A stretch of 64,000 bases of DNA, taken from Streptomyces sp. A 4/2 (GTDB lineage: Bacteria > Actinomycetota > Actinomycetes > Streptomycetales > Streptomycetaceae). The notes under the pieces are model-generated. The model saw only the letters and a list, made by a program, of their open reading frames with translations. It searched no databases and was not told the DNA's origin. Below, piece after piece: positions 52,510 through 61,577 of the stretch; position 1 is the stretch's first letter; every line of letters begins with the position of its first letter. Position numbers and translations under genes: made by a program. The stretch covers positions 124,001 through 188,000 of the forward strand of contig NZ_CALNVW010000002.1 of assembly GCF_940670765.1 (NCBI RefSeq). Reading direction: 5' to 3'.

Positions 52510-54117
52510 TCACACGGAGGTGCTCACCGGCTCCTCGGCCGGTACCGCCTCGGCCTGGCCCTCGGCCCGGTCCGTACGACGGCCGCGTCCCGGTACCAGG
52601 AGCGCCACCAGCACCGTGCCCACGCCGAGGACCACCGCGCCGACCAGACTGGTGTGCGCGACCGCGTCCGAGAAGGCGCCGTCGACCGCCTTCACCAGGG
52701 CCTGCGCCTGCTCGGGTCCCGCCTGGGCGCCGACCTTCTGCGCCACGGCGAGCCCGGCGCCCACCGAGTCCTGCGCGGTGCTCAGCGCGGCGGCCGGGAG
52801 CTTGCCGCCGACCGCGTCCGCGAGGTGCGAGGAGTACGCGCCGGACAGCACCGAGCCGAGTATCGCGATGCCCAGCGAGCCGCCGAGCTCGATCGAGGTG
52901 TCGTTGACCGCGCCGCCGACGCCCAGTTCGGACTCCGGGAACGCACCCATGATCGCGTCGGTGCACGGCGACAGGGCGAGCCCGATGGCCAGGCCGAGCA
53001 GGACCAGCGGCAGGACGAAGGCCCCGTACCCCGAAGCCGCGTCGATCCGGGTGAGCAGGGCCAGCGACGCGGTGCCGCCGACCATGCCCGCGGTGACCGT
53101 GACGCGCATGCCGAGCCGGGGGGTGAGGAATCCGGTCAGCGCCGAGCCGACGAAGACCGCGCCGGCCAGCGGCAGCATCCGTACGCCGGTCTCGAAGGCG
53201 TCGTACCCGAGGACGAACTGAAGGTGCTGGGTGAGGAAGTAGAAGGCCCCGAAGACCGCGAGGAAGAACAGCGCGACGGCGAGGTTGGACCCGGCGAATC
53301 CCCGGTCGAGGTAGCGCCGCACGTCCAGCACCGGGCGGGGGTGCCGCAGCTCCCACAGGACGAACGCGACGAACCCGACGCCCGCCACGACCGCGGCGGT
53401 GACGGCCTTGGCGCCCCAGCCGAAGTGCGGTCCCTCAATGATCATGTAGACGAGGGCGCCGACCGAGATCACCGAGAGCAGCCCGCCCACGTAGTCGATC
53501 CGGTCCTTGTGTCCGGCCTTCGACGGCGGCACGAGGACGAAGGCGCCGATGATCGCGAGCACCGCGATCGGCACGTTGATCAGGAACGTCGAGGCCCAGC
53601 CGTGGTGTTGCAGGAGTGCGCCCGCGACGAGCGGTCCGGCCGCGATGGCGAGCCCGGCGGTGGCCGTCCACAGGACGATCGCCTTGGCCCGCTCGGCGCG
53701 CGGGAAGCTCGCGGCGAGCAGCGAGAGCGTGGCAGGCATGATCATCGCCGCGCCGATGCCCATGACGGCGCGGGCCGCGATGACGCCGGTCGCACTGGCG
53801 ACGAGGGATCCGGCGACGGCTCCCCCGCCGAAGACGACGAGCCCCAGGACGAGCGCCCCGCGCCGGCTGTACTTGTCGCCGATCGCACCGAGCAGCAGCA
53901 TCAGGGCTGCGTACGGAACGGTGTAGCCGTCGATGACCCACTGCAGGTCGGAGCTGCTGAGCCCCAGGTCCTTGGTCATGTCGGGGGCGGCGACCGTCAG
54001 AGCGGTGTTCGCCATCACGATGATCAGCAGGCTCAGGCACAGCACCAGCAGCGCCCACCAGCGGCGCCGGTACGGCCCGTCCATCTCCGCGACCGGCTGC
54101 CTCACGATCAGATTCAC
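52510..54117 (-). CDS. MFS transporter, DHA2 (14-helix) drug exporter
   Basis: 535 aa from the GTG at 54117 with GGAG four nt upstream. Fourteen membrane helices; helix 1 is WALLVLCLSLLIIVMANTAL, motif A is GAIGDKYSRRGALVLG, and the helix 4-5 region reads AVMGIGAAMIMPATLSLLAA. The C-terminal tail is Arg/Glu-rich and cytoplasmic. It should export hydrophobic drugs by proton antiport. The divergent TetR regulator and the two tandem operators between them make it the likely regulated target. Confidence 0.92.
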   Translation of the reverse strand: MNLIVRQPVAEMDGPYRRRWWALLVLCLSLLIIVMANTALTVAAPDMTKDLGLSSSDLQWVIDGYTVPYAALMLLLGAIGDKYSRRGALVLGLVVFGGGAVAGSLVASATGVIAARAVMGIGAAMIMPATLSLLAASFPRAERAKAIVLWTATAGLAIAAGPLVAGALLQHHGWASTFLINVPIAVLAIIGAFVLVPPSKAGHKDRIDYVGGLLSVISVGALVYMIIEGPHFGWGAKAVTAAVVAGVGFVAFVLWELRHPRPVLDVRRYLDRGFAGSNLAVALFFLAVFGAFYFLTQHLQFVLGYDAFETGVRMLPLAGAVFVGSALTGFLTPRLGMRVTVTAGMVGGTASLALLTRIDAASGYGAFVLPLVLLGLAIGLALSPCTDAIMGAFPESELGVGGAVNDTSIELGGSLGIAILGSVLSGAYSSHLADAVGGKLPAAALSTAQDSVGAGLAVAQKVGAQAGPEQAQALVKAVDGAFSDAVAHTSLVGAVVLGVGTVLVALLVPGRGRRTDRAEGQAEAVPAEEPVSTSV

Positions 54118-54139
54118 AACGCTCCATCCTCTCCGCGAC

Positions 54140-54175
54140 TTGCACACGATTGTGCAATTACACACTGCTGTGCAA
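54140..54175. promoter_or_regulatory. Two tandem 18-bp TetR operators
   Basis: TTGCACACGATTGTGCAA (54140-54157) is perfectly palindromic outside its 4-bp centre. Directly next to it, TTACACACTGCTGTGCAA (54158-54175) has the same form with one mismatch. They fill the gap between the divergent MFS and TetR genes, only 22 bp from the MFS start. Confidence 0.85.
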
Positions 54176-54203
54176 TTTAGCGCGCATCCCGGCGCGGTGC
54201 AAA

Positions 54204-54830
54204 ATGGGACCCGTGACCTCCGGACGAGCAGACGCCAACCGCCGCCGCATCCTGGATGTGGCGCTCACCGAGCTGCTGCACGACCCGGACGCCTCGATGG
54301 ACCAGATCGCCCGCGCGGCGGGCGTGGTGCGGCGCACGGTCTACGGGCACTTCCCCAGCCGGGAGGCGCTGATCGCCGCGCTCGTCGACAACGCGACGGC
54401 CGCCGTCGTCGAGGCGCACACCACCGGCCGCGCCGGAATCAGCGACCCGGCCGAGGCGCTGGCCCGCGCGATACTCGCGGTCTGGGAGATCGCCGACCGC
54501 TACCGGCTGCTGGTCGCGATGGCCCAGCGCAGCGTCACGATGGCGGGCATCACCCAGCGGCTGACCCCGGTCCGCGAGGACTGCGCAGCGCTGCTCCAAC
54601 GCGGCCTGGACGAGGGGATGTTCACCTCACCGCTGCCTGCGGCGGCTCTCGCATACGTCCACGAGCAGGCGCTGTTCGGCCTGATGGAAGCGGTCAACGA
54701 CGGCGCCCTCCCGGCGGCGGGCGCGGGGATCGCGGCGGCGTCGACGGCCCTGCTCTCGGCGGGCTTCCCCGCCGACCGCGCCGCCGCACTGCTCGCGGCG
54801 ATCACGGACACCGTCGGGGCGCGCGGCTGA
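54204..54830 (+). CDS. TetR-family transcriptional repressor
   Basis: 208 aa from the ATG at 54204; a GTG at 54213 is an alternative and neither has a good ribosome site. The HTH is ASMDQIARAAGVVRRTVYGH (about residues 33-52), followed by FPSREALIAALVDNA and a helical ligand domain. It probably represses the divergent MFS exporter and itself through the two tandem 18-bp palindromes upstream. The inducer is unknown. Confidence 0.9.
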   Translation: MGPVTSGRADANRRRILDVALTELLHDPDASMDQIARAAGVVRRTVYGHFPSREALIAALVDNATAAVVEAHTTGRAGISDPAEALARAILAVWEIADRYRLLVAMAQRSVTMAGITQRLTPVREDCAALLQRGLDEGMFTSPLPAAALAYVHEQALFGLMEAVNDGALPAAGAGIAAASTALLSAGFPADRAAALLAAITDTVGARG

Positions 54831-54863
54831 ACACCCGCGCCCGGGGGCGGGAAGCGTTCGGGC

Positions 54864-55985
54864 TCAGCGCCGCGCCATGTAGAGCCCGAAGGCCTTGTGC
54901 AGCACCTTGTTGAGGGGGTAGTCCCACTCCCCGACGTACTCGGCGGCCTGACCGCCGGTGCCGACCTTGAACCGCAGCAGGCCGAGCAGATGGTTCCCCT
55001 CGTCGAGGGTGTCGGTGATGCCGCGGAAGTCGTAGACCGTGGAACCGAGTTCGTGCGCGTCGCGGATCATCTGCCACTGGATGGCGTTGTTGGGCTGCAC
55101 CTCGCGCTTGCGGCTGGTGGAAGCACCGTAGGAGTACCAGGTGTGCCGGCCGACCGTGAGCATGGTGGCCGCGGCCAGCACCTCACCGTCGTGCTCGGCG
55201 AGGTAGAGACGCATCCGGTCGGGGTGCTCGGCGGACAGCGCCTGCCACATCCGCTGGAAGTACGCGAGCGGGCGCGGGAGGAACTGGTCGCGGGCGGCGG
55301 TCTCCGTGTACAGCTCGTAGAAGGCGGCCAGTTCGTCGTAGCCGCCCCGCATCACCTTCACCCCCGCCTTCTCCGCCTTCTTGACGTTGCGGCGCCACAA
55401 CTGGTTGAAGCCGCGCTGGATCTCGTCGAGCGAACGGCCGCCGAGCTGCAACTGGAAGACATGGCGTGGCTGCCCGGCGGCGAAGCCCTCCTCGCCGCCC
55501 GCCCCGGCCTGCTGCCAGCCCATGCCCCGTAGCCGTACGGCGAGTTCGAGCGCTTCCGGGTTCTGATCGGTGGGCTCGACCTCGCTCAGCCGGTGGGCCC
55601 CCGGATCGGCGATGGCGTCCTTGACCACGGACGCGTCCCAGCGGCGGGCGACCACGGGCGGCCCCATCTTCACCGAGAAGGCACCCCGCGTCCGCAGATG
55701 AGCGAGCAGCGGGCGGAGCCACTCGTCGAGATCGGCGTCGTGCCAGTCGATGACCGGCCCCTCCGGCAGGTACGCCAGGTACCGCTTGATCCTCGGCAGC
55801 GGCCGGTAGAGCACCAGCGCCGCACCCACGATCCGGCCGCTTCCGTCCGTCCACCCCACGCTCTCGGCGCGCCAGTCGGGCTTCACGTCACCCCAGGACG
55901 GCACCTGCATATGGCTCGCCGAGGGCAGACCGCTGATGAACGCGAGGTGCTCGTCTCGGCCGATCGTCCTCAGTCGGAGGGTCAT
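54864..55985 (-). CDS. FemX/FemAB-type peptidyltransferase (peptidoglycan interpeptide bridge)
   Basis: 373 aa with the two GNAT-like domains of the Fem family. The first runs from HMQVPSWGDVKPDWRAESVG to the first-domain core around LAYLPEGPVIDW. The second includes FNQLWRRNVKKAEKAGVKV, the DQFLPRPLAYFQRMWQAL segment and the closing YDFRGITDTLDEGNHLLGLL, then RFKVGTGG. FemX adds the first glycine to the lipid II stem in Streptomyces, using glycyl-tRNA in the cytoplasm. It faces the TetR gene (33 bp between stops). Specificity for this copy is inferred from family and genus only. Confidence 0.88.
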   Translation of the reverse strand: MTLRLRTIGRDEHLAFISGLPSASHMQVPSWGDVKPDWRAESVGWTDGSGRIVGAALVLYRPLPRIKRYLAYLPEGPVIDWHDADLDEWLRPLLAHLRTRGAFSVKMGPPVVARRWDASVVKDAIADPGAHRLSEVEPTDQNPEALELAVRLRGMGWQQAGAGGEEGFAAGQPRHVFQLQLGGRSLDEIQRGFNQLWRRNVKKAEKAGVKVMRGGYDELAAFYELYTETAARDQFLPRPLAYFQRMWQALSAEHPDRMRLYLAEHDGEVLAAATMLTVGRHTWYSYGASTSRKREVQPNNAIQWQMIRDAHELGSTVYDFRGITDTLDEGNHLLGLLRFKVGTGGQAAEYVGEWDYPLNKVLHKAFGLYMARR

Positions 55986-56100
55986 GCGGATGCTCCTGAT
56001 CGATGGAGGTGATCCCCGCGCGGTGCCCCGCGCCCGGTCGTGGGGCAGCGTACGCGCGGACCCGCGCCGATCGGCCGAGGCGGGCGACGCGTCAGGCTGT

Positions 56101-56144
56101 CGGCACCCGTCCGGGCCCGGTGGGGCGGGCGCGGACGGGTGCCG
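56101..56144 (-). terminator. Terminator after dctA
   Basis: CGGCACCCGTCCG (56101-56113) pairs perfectly with CGGACGGGTGCCG (56132-56144), about 37 nt past the dctA stop. Confidence 0.75.
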
Positions 56145-56180
56145 GGGCCGTGCTTCAGGGCCGTACCTCCGGACCGTGCG

Positions 56181-57596
56181 TCAGGAACGGACGGCCGGCT
56201 CCTTGTCGCTCCCGCCCGGGAGCGGTGCCTCCTCGGCGGCGCTGCCGCCCGGTGCGGCACCGGCGTCCGCCGCGGCACCGGTGTCCGGTCCGGCGTCCTC
56301 GGCCGCGCCGTCGTCGATGAGGGTCGCCTCGTCGAACGGGATCCGGCCGGACAGCACCTCCGCCGCCCGTTCCTTGTCGATCTCCTTCGTCCAGGTGCCG
56401 ACCAGGACCGTGGCCACCGCGTTCCCCGCGAAGTTCGTCATCGCGCGGGCCTCGCTCATGAAGCGGTCGATGCCCACGATCAGCCCGACCCCGTCGACCA
56501 GTTCGGGGCGGTGCGACTGGAGTCCGCCGGCCAGCGTGGCCAGCCCCGCACCCGTCACCCCCGCGGCACCCTTGGACGCGACGATCATGAAGAGCAGCAG
56601 CGAGATCTGCTCGCCGCCGCTGAGCGGCTTGTCCATCGCGTTGGCGACGAACAGCGAAGCCATCGTCAGATAGATCGCCGTGCCGTCGAGGTTGAAGGAG
56701 TAGCCGGTCGGGACCGTGATCCCGGCCACCGGCCTGCTCACCCCCAGGTGTTCCATCTTGGCGATCAGCCGTGCCAGCGCCGACTCCGAGGACGACGTGG
56801 AGAGGATCAGCAGGAACTCCCGGCCCAGGTACTTGAGCAGCAGGAAGATGTTCATGCCCGCGATCAGCCGCAGCAGCGTGCCGAGGACCAGGAAGACGAA
56901 GAGCGCGCAGGTCAGATAGAAACCGATCATGATCACGGCCAGCGACTTGAGCGCTGCCACGCCCGTCTCGCCGACCACGGCCGCCATCGCGCCGAACGCG
57001 CCCACCGGGGCCGCCCACATGATCATGGCGAGGATCCGGAACACCAGCCGCTGGATGTGCTCGATCCCGCGCAGCACCGGCCGGCCCGCCGGGCCGATCG
57101 CCTGCAGCGCGAAGCCGGTGAGCAGCGCGATCAACAGCGTCTGCAGCACCTCGCCCTGGGTGAAGGCGGAGATCATCGTGGTCGGGATGATCCCGATCAG
57201 GAAGTCCGCCGTCGACTCGCCGGCGCCCTGGGCCTGTGCGGCGCCCGCGTGCCGTACCGACTCGGTGAGGTGCAGCCCCGAACCCGGCTCCAGCAGATTG
57301 CCGACGAGCAGACCGATGGCGAGCGCCACCGTCGACATCACCAGGAAGTACCCGAGTGCCAGACCGCCGACGGCGCCGACCTTCGCGGCCTTGCGGACCG
57401 AGCCGACGCCCAGCACGATCGTGCAGAAGATGATCGGCGAAATCATCATCTTGATGAGATTGACGAACCCCGTGCCCAGCGGCTTGAGCTCGACGGCCAC
57501 CCCTGGTGCGGCGAAGCCGACCATGATGCCGAGTACCACCGCGGCAATGACCGCGGCATACAGATAGTGCGTACGGTCCCGCTTCATTGCGGACAC
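56181..57596 (-). CDS. dctA: Cation:dicarboxylate symporter (DctA family)
   Basis: 471 aa from the GTG at 57596 (SAMKRDRTHYLYA) after GGAGG. Glutamate-transporter fold: eight helices and two hairpins. Motifs are the LSTSSSESALARLIAKMEHL serine-rich hairpin 1, FNLDGTAIYLTMASLFVANA in helix 7, and GAGLATLAG with the second hairpin, then FMSEARAMTNFAGNAVA in helix 8. It imports succinate, fumarate or malate with sodium or protons. A CitA/DcuS-type sensor system is divergent and should induce it in response to dicarboxylates. The C-terminal 40 aa are disordered and acidic. Confidence 0.94.
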   Translation of the reverse strand: MSAMKRDRTHYLYAAVIAAVVLGIMVGFAAPGVAVELKPLGTGFVNLIKMMISPIIFCTIVLGVGSVRKAAKVGAVGGLALGYFLVMSTVALAIGLLVGNLLEPGSGLHLTESVRHAGAAQAQGAGESTADFLIGIIPTTMISAFTQGEVLQTLLIALLTGFALQAIGPAGRPVLRGIEHIQRLVFRILAMIMWAAPVGAFGAMAAVVGETGVAALKSLAVIMIGFYLTCALFVFLVLGTLLRLIAGMNIFLLLKYLGREFLLILSTSSSESALARLIAKMEHLGVSRPVAGITVPTGYSFNLDGTAIYLTMASLFVANAMDKPLSGGEQISLLLFMIVASKGAAGVTGAGLATLAGGLQSHRPELVDGVGLIVGIDRFMSEARAMTNFAGNAVATVLVGTWTKEIDKERAAEVLSGRIPFDEATLIDDGAAEDAGPDTGAAADAGAAPGGSAAEEAPLPGGSDKEPAVRS

Positions 57597-57731
57597 GCTG
57601 CCTCCTCGTCCACTTCCGATCCACGTCCCTGACCATCCCGGTGAATCTCCGCGACTCTCCACGAGCCTGTGATCCGGGTCACGGTTACGTGCATTTCGTT
57701 CACGGATTCAGCGGCGTGCAGACTGTCCGCC

Positions 57732-59399
57732 ATGCACATACGCACCCCCCGGCCCCGCAGCCTCGCCGGCCAGCTCTTCGCGATGCAGGTCGTGCTGGTC
57801 TCGGTGATCGTCGCCGGGTGCGTGGTCTTCAGTTACGTCTCCGACCAGCGCCAGGCCCAGGCCGCGGCGCGGCGGCAGGCGACCGCGGCGGCGCGGGCGG
57901 TGGCGCTTTCCCCGTCGGTGCGGCGGGCCACCGTCGGCGACGATCCGACGGCGGTCCTCCAGCCGTACGCCGAGCAGGTGCGGCGCGCGACCGGGGTGGC
58001 CTTCGTGACGATCATGGACACCGACGGCATCCGCTGGACGCACCCCGACCCGGACCGGATCGGTGAGCACTACCTGGGTCACATCGCGGAGGCGCTGCAC
58101 GGCCGGACGTACACCGAGACCTACACCGGCACGCTCGGCGCCTCGGTCCGGGTCGTCACCCCGGTCCGTGCGTACGGGGGCGGGGACGGAGGCGCGGCCG
58201 GGAACGGGGCCGACCGGCGGATCACCGGGCTGGTCAGCGCGGGCATCACCGTGGAGCGGATCGACGCCCAACTGCGGGACCAGGTGAGCGTGCTGCTCTG
58301 GTTCGCGGGGGCGGCGCTCGCGCTCGGCGGCATCGGGACGTACGTCATCAACGCGCGGCTGCGCCGCCACACCCACGGGATGAACCCCGCGGAGCTGAGC
58401 CGGATGTACGACTACCACCAGGCCACGCTGCACGCCGTACGGGAAGGGCTGCTGATGCTCGACAGCGGGCGGCGTATCGCGCTCATCAACGACGGCGGCC
58501 GGGAACTGCTGGGTCTCGACGCGCACGCGGTCGGCCGCAACGCCGCGGAGCTGGGGCTGCCCGCCCCGCTCACCGGCGCGCTGCTCGCCGACGGGCCGCG
58601 GGTCGACGAGGTGCATCTGACCGCCGACCGGGTCGTGGTCCTGAACAGCAGGCCGGTGTCCTCCGGGGAGCACCGCGGGACCGTCGTCACCTTGCGCGAT
58701 CACACGGAACTCCAGGCACTGTCAGGCGAGTTGGACTCCGAGCGCGGGTTCACCCAGGCGCTGCGCGCACAGGCGCACGAGGCGGCGAACCGGCTCCACA
58801 CGGTCGTCTCGCTGATCGAGCTGGGGCGCGTCGAGGAGGCCGTCGAGTTCGCCACCGGCGAGCTGGAACTGGCCCAGACCCTCACCGACCGGGTGGTGGG
58901 CGCCGTGGACGAGCCGGTGCTCGCCGCGCTGCTGCTCGGCAAGGCCGCGCAGGCCAACGAGCGCGGCGTCGAACTGGTGCTGGCCGACGACAGCGTCATC
59001 GACGAGGGGCTGCTGCCCGCCCGCGACCTCGTCACGATCCTCGGCAACCTCGTCGACAACGCGGTCGACGCCGCGCAGGGCAGCGAAGGCGCCCGGGTCA
59101 CGGTCACGGTGCGCGCGGCCGGCGGTGAGCTGCTGATCCGGGTCCGCGACACCGGTCCGGGCCTCGGCACGGCGGAGGCCGAGGACATCTTCCGGCTCGG
59201 CTGGTCGACGAAGAGCGCGGGGCGCGGGCTCGGGCTCGCACTGGTCAGGCAGACGGTGCTGCGCGGTGGGGGTACGGTCACGGTCGCGGGCCCACCACGG
59301 GAGAGCGCCGCACCGGGGAGCGCCGCACCGGGCGGCGCCCCGTCACGCGGCGCGGAGTTCGTGGTCCGGCTGCCCGTCCGACAGGAGCTGACCACATGA
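57732..59399 (+). CDS. CitA/DcuS-type sensor histidine kinase
   Basis: 555 aa from the ATG at 57732. Membrane helix 1 (LFAMQVVLVSVIVAGCVVFS), an extracytoplasmic PAS-like sensor (to about residue 185, with MDTDGIRWTHPDPDRIGEHY typical of citrate/dicarboxylate sensors), helix 2, then a cytoplasmic PAS. The SPOB_a-like kinase box is QALRAQAHEAANRLHTVVSL with the phospho-His, and the GHKL domain has LGNLVDNAVDAAQG and GRGLGLALVRQTV. It overlaps its response regulator by 4 nt and is divergent from dctA, which is its likely target. Confidence 0.93.
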   Translation: MHIRTPRPRSLAGQLFAMQVVLVSVIVAGCVVFSYVSDQRQAQAAARRQATAAARAVALSPSVRRATVGDDPTAVLQPYAEQVRRATGVAFVTIMDTDGIRWTHPDPDRIGEHYLGHIAEALHGRTYTETYTGTLGASVRVVTPVRAYGGGDGGAAGNGADRRITGLVSAGITVERIDAQLRDQVSVLLWFAGAALALGGIGTYVINARLRRHTHGMNPAELSRMYDYHQATLHAVREGLLMLDSGRRIALINDGGRELLGLDAHAVGRNAAELGLPAPLTGALLADGPRVDEVHLTADRVVVLNSRPVSSGEHRGTVVTLRDHTELQALSGELDSERGFTQALRAQAHEAANRLHTVVSLIELGRVEEAVEFATGELELAQTLTDRVVGAVDEPVLAALLLGKAAQANERGVELVLADDSVIDEGLLPARDLVTILGNLVDNAVDAAQGSEGARVTVTVRAAGGELLIRVRDTGPGLGTAEAEDIFRLGWSTKSAGRGLGLALVRQTVLRGGGTVTVAGPPRESAAPGSAAPGGAPSRGAEFVVRLPVRQELTT

Positions 59400-60070
59400 T
59401 CAAGGTGCTGGTCGTCGAGGACGACCGGGTGGCCGCGGACGCCCATGAGCTGTACGTGGGCCGCGTCCCCGGCTTCGAGGTGACGGGGAAGGCCCACTCC
59501 CGGGCGGAGGCCGTGCGCGTCCTGGACCGCACGCCGGTGGATCTGCTCCTGCTCGATCTGCACCTCCCCGACGGCCACGGCCTCCAGCTGGTCCGCTCGC
59601 TGCGCACCGCGCGGCACACCGCCGATGTCATCGCCGTCACCTCGGCGCGCGATCTGGCGGTGGTACGGGAAGGTGTCTCGCTCGGCGTCGTGCAGTACGT
59701 ACTGAAGCCGTTCACCTTCGCCACCCTCCGCGACCGCCTCGTGCGGTACGCCGACTTCCGCGGCGCGGCGGCCGGTGAGGCGAGCGGCCAGGAGGAGGTC
59801 GACCGGGCCCTGGCCACCCTGCGCAGCCCCGAACCCGCCGCGCTCCCGAAGGGGTTGAGCGCCCCGACGCTGGAGGCGGTGACCCGTACCCTGCGGGCGG
59901 CGGCCGACGGGATCACCGCCACCGCCGCGGGCGAGGCGGTCGGCATCTCGCGGATCACCGCGCGCCGCTATCTGGAGCATCTGGTGGGCACGGGCCGGGC
60001 GTTGCGCCGGCCGCAGTACGGGCAGATCGGGCGCCCGGAGCTGCAGTACCGCTGGCTGAGCCGCCCGTAA
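59396..60070 (+). CDS. CitB/DcuR-type response regulator
   Basis: 224 aa. Receiver domain: VLVVEDDRVAADAHELYVG, phospho-Asp in LLLLDLHLPDGHG, Thr in VIAVTSARD and Lys in QYVLKPFTFA. The C-terminal HTH is not LuxR-type: GITATAAGEAVGISRITARR, then YLEHLVGTGRALRRPQYGQI, as in DcuR/CitB regulators. It is coupled to the kinase by an ATGA overlap and probably activates the divergent dctA. It ends at a hairpin. Confidence 0.93.
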   Translation: MIKVLVVEDDRVAADAHELYVGRVPGFEVTGKAHSRAEAVRVLDRTPVDLLLLDLHLPDGHGLQLVRSLRTARHTADVIAVTSARDLAVVREGVSLGVVQYVLKPFTFATLRDRLVRYADFRGAAAGEASGQEEVDRALATLRSPEPAALPKGLSAPTLEAVTRTLRAAADGITATAAGEAVGISRITARRYLEHLVGTGRALRRPQYGQIGRPELQYRWLSRP

Positions 60071-60080
60071 CGGCGCGTAC

Positions 60081-60112
60081 CGGCCCCGATCCGCTCATGC
60101 CGACCGGGGCCG
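60081..60112 (+). terminator. Hairpin after the CitB-type regulator
   Basis: CGGCCCCG (60081-60088) pairs with CGGGGCCG (60105-60112), 11 nt past the stop codon. Confidence 0.5.
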
Positions 60113-60114
60113 CA

Positions 60115-60166
60115 ACAACGTTGTCATGCACGGGGATTGACCTTGGATTTGGGTCCGTCTTACGTT
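60115..60166 (+). promoter_or_regulatory. Promoter and LacI-like operator of the sugar ABC operon
   Basis: ACAACGTTGT (60115-60124) is a perfect palindrome with the central CG typical of LacI-family sites. It is followed by TTGACC (60137-60142) and TACGTT (60161-60166) with an 18-bp spacer. This gives a leader of about 40 nt to the solute-binding protein gene. No LacI-family gene lies in the window. Confidence 0.6.
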
Positions 60167-60212
60167 CGCCGGGCAGCCGCTGACCGCGGTCGCACCTGAG
60201 GAGGTCGTGCCC

Positions 60213-61577
60213 GTGCGCCCCACCGCCCCGCTCATCCTCGCCGCCGCAGCCACCGTCCTGGCGGCAGGCACGCTCACTGCTTGCGGCAGTGGTTCCGGCA
60301 GCAGTCCCGACACCGTGCGGATCGCGTACGAGCGGTCCACCAGCAACAAGGTCCGCATCATGGACAACTATCTGGAGTCGGTGAAGAAGGAGTTCGAGAA
60401 GGCCAACCCGGGCAAGAAGGTCGAGCTCCTGCCCATCCAGGCCGACGAGAACGCCTACTACACCAAGATCCAGCAGATGATGCGCTCCCCCAGGACCGCG
60501 CCCGATCTGGTCTACGAGGACACCTTCCTGATCAACTCGGACATCAAGAGCGGATATCTCGCGCCGATCGACACGTACCTGAAGAACTGGCCGAGTTGGC
60601 AGCACTTCGTCCCGACGGCCAAGGCCGCCGCGAAGGCGCAGGACGGGAAGACGTACGGCGTTCCCGACGGCACCGACACCCGCGGGATCTGGTTCAACAA
60701 GGACATCTTCCGCAAGGCCGGTCTGCCCACGGACTGGCAGCCGAAGAACTGGGCCGACATCCTCGACGCCGCGCGCACCATCAAGCAGAAGGTCCCCGGC
60801 ACCGTTCCGCTCAACATCTACACCGGCAAGGGACCGGGCGAGGCCGCGGTCATGCAGGGCTTCGAGATGCTGCTGTACGGGACGGGCGCCGACCCGTTGT
60901 ACGACGCGAAGCAGGGCAAGTGGGTCGCGGGCAGCAAGGGGTTCACGGACTCGCTGGCCTTCGTGAACACCGTCTTCGCGGAGAAGCTCGGGCTCGACAA
61001 GTCCGACGCGCTCGACCCGAACGCCATGACCAACGTACAGACCGACTGGGTGCCCAAGTCCAAGCTGGCCATCGACATCGACGGTTCCTTCGCCGGTCAG
61101 CAGTGGCTGCCGTCGGGCGGCAGCCCCTGGCCCGCGTGGTCGACGACGATGGGCCAGGCCGCGATGCCCACCCAGTACGGCCAGGCGCCCGGCAAGGTCT
61201 CCATGTCCGGCGGCTGGACCTGGTCCATCCCCGCCAAGTCCAAGAACGCGGACCTGGCCTGGAAGATGATCGAGCAGCTGCAGACCAGGAAGAACGCCGT
61301 GAAGTACACCATCGAGGGCGCGCAGATCGCGTGCCGCGACGATGTCGCCCAGGACCCGGCGTACCTGAAGTCCAGTCCGGGCGTGAAGTTCTTCACGAGC
61401 CTCGTCGAGTACACCCACTACCGGCCGGCGCTGCCCGCCTATCCGCAGGTCTCGTCCGCGATCGGCGAGGCGATGGAGTCCGTCACGACCGGTGACGCCG
61501 GTCCGCAGGCAGCGGCGAAGACCTACGACGAGCAGTTGAAGACGGCTGTCGGCGACGCGATCGTCCACCGGCCATGA
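60213..61577 (+). CDS. ABC sugar transporter, solute-binding lipoprotein
   Basis: 454 aa from the GTG at 60213 (8 nt after GGAGG; the GTG at 60207 is too close). The signal ends in the lipobox LTAC. Cluster B extracellular binding-protein fold: RIAYERSTSNKVRIMDNYLE, YTKIQQMMRSPRTAPDLVYE, VPDGTDTRGIWFNKDIFRKA, a Trp-rich late segment SGGWTWSIPAKSKN. It captures a sugar or oligosaccharide outside the membrane and passes it to the two permeases downstream. Substrate unknown. Confidence 0.93.
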   Translation: MRPTAPLILAAAATVLAAGTLTACGSGSGSSPDTVRIAYERSTSNKVRIMDNYLESVKKEFEKANPGKKVELLPIQADENAYYTKIQQMMRSPRTAPDLVYEDTFLINSDIKSGYLAPIDTYLKNWPSWQHFVPTAKAAAKAQDGKTYGVPDGTDTRGIWFNKDIFRKAGLPTDWQPKNWADILDAARTIKQKVPGTVPLNIYTGKGPGEAAVMQGFEMLLYGTGADPLYDAKQGKWVAGSKGFTDSLAFVNTVFAEKLGLDKSDALDPNAMTNVQTDWVPKSKLAIDIDGSFAGQQWLPSGGSPWPAWSTTMGQAAMPTQYGQAPGKVSMSGGWTWSIPAKSKNADLAWKMIEQLQTRKNAVKYTIEGAQIACRDDVAQDPAYLKSSPGVKFFTSLVEYTHYRPALPAYPQVSSAIGEAMESVTTGDAGPQAAAKTYDEQLKTAVGDAIVHRP

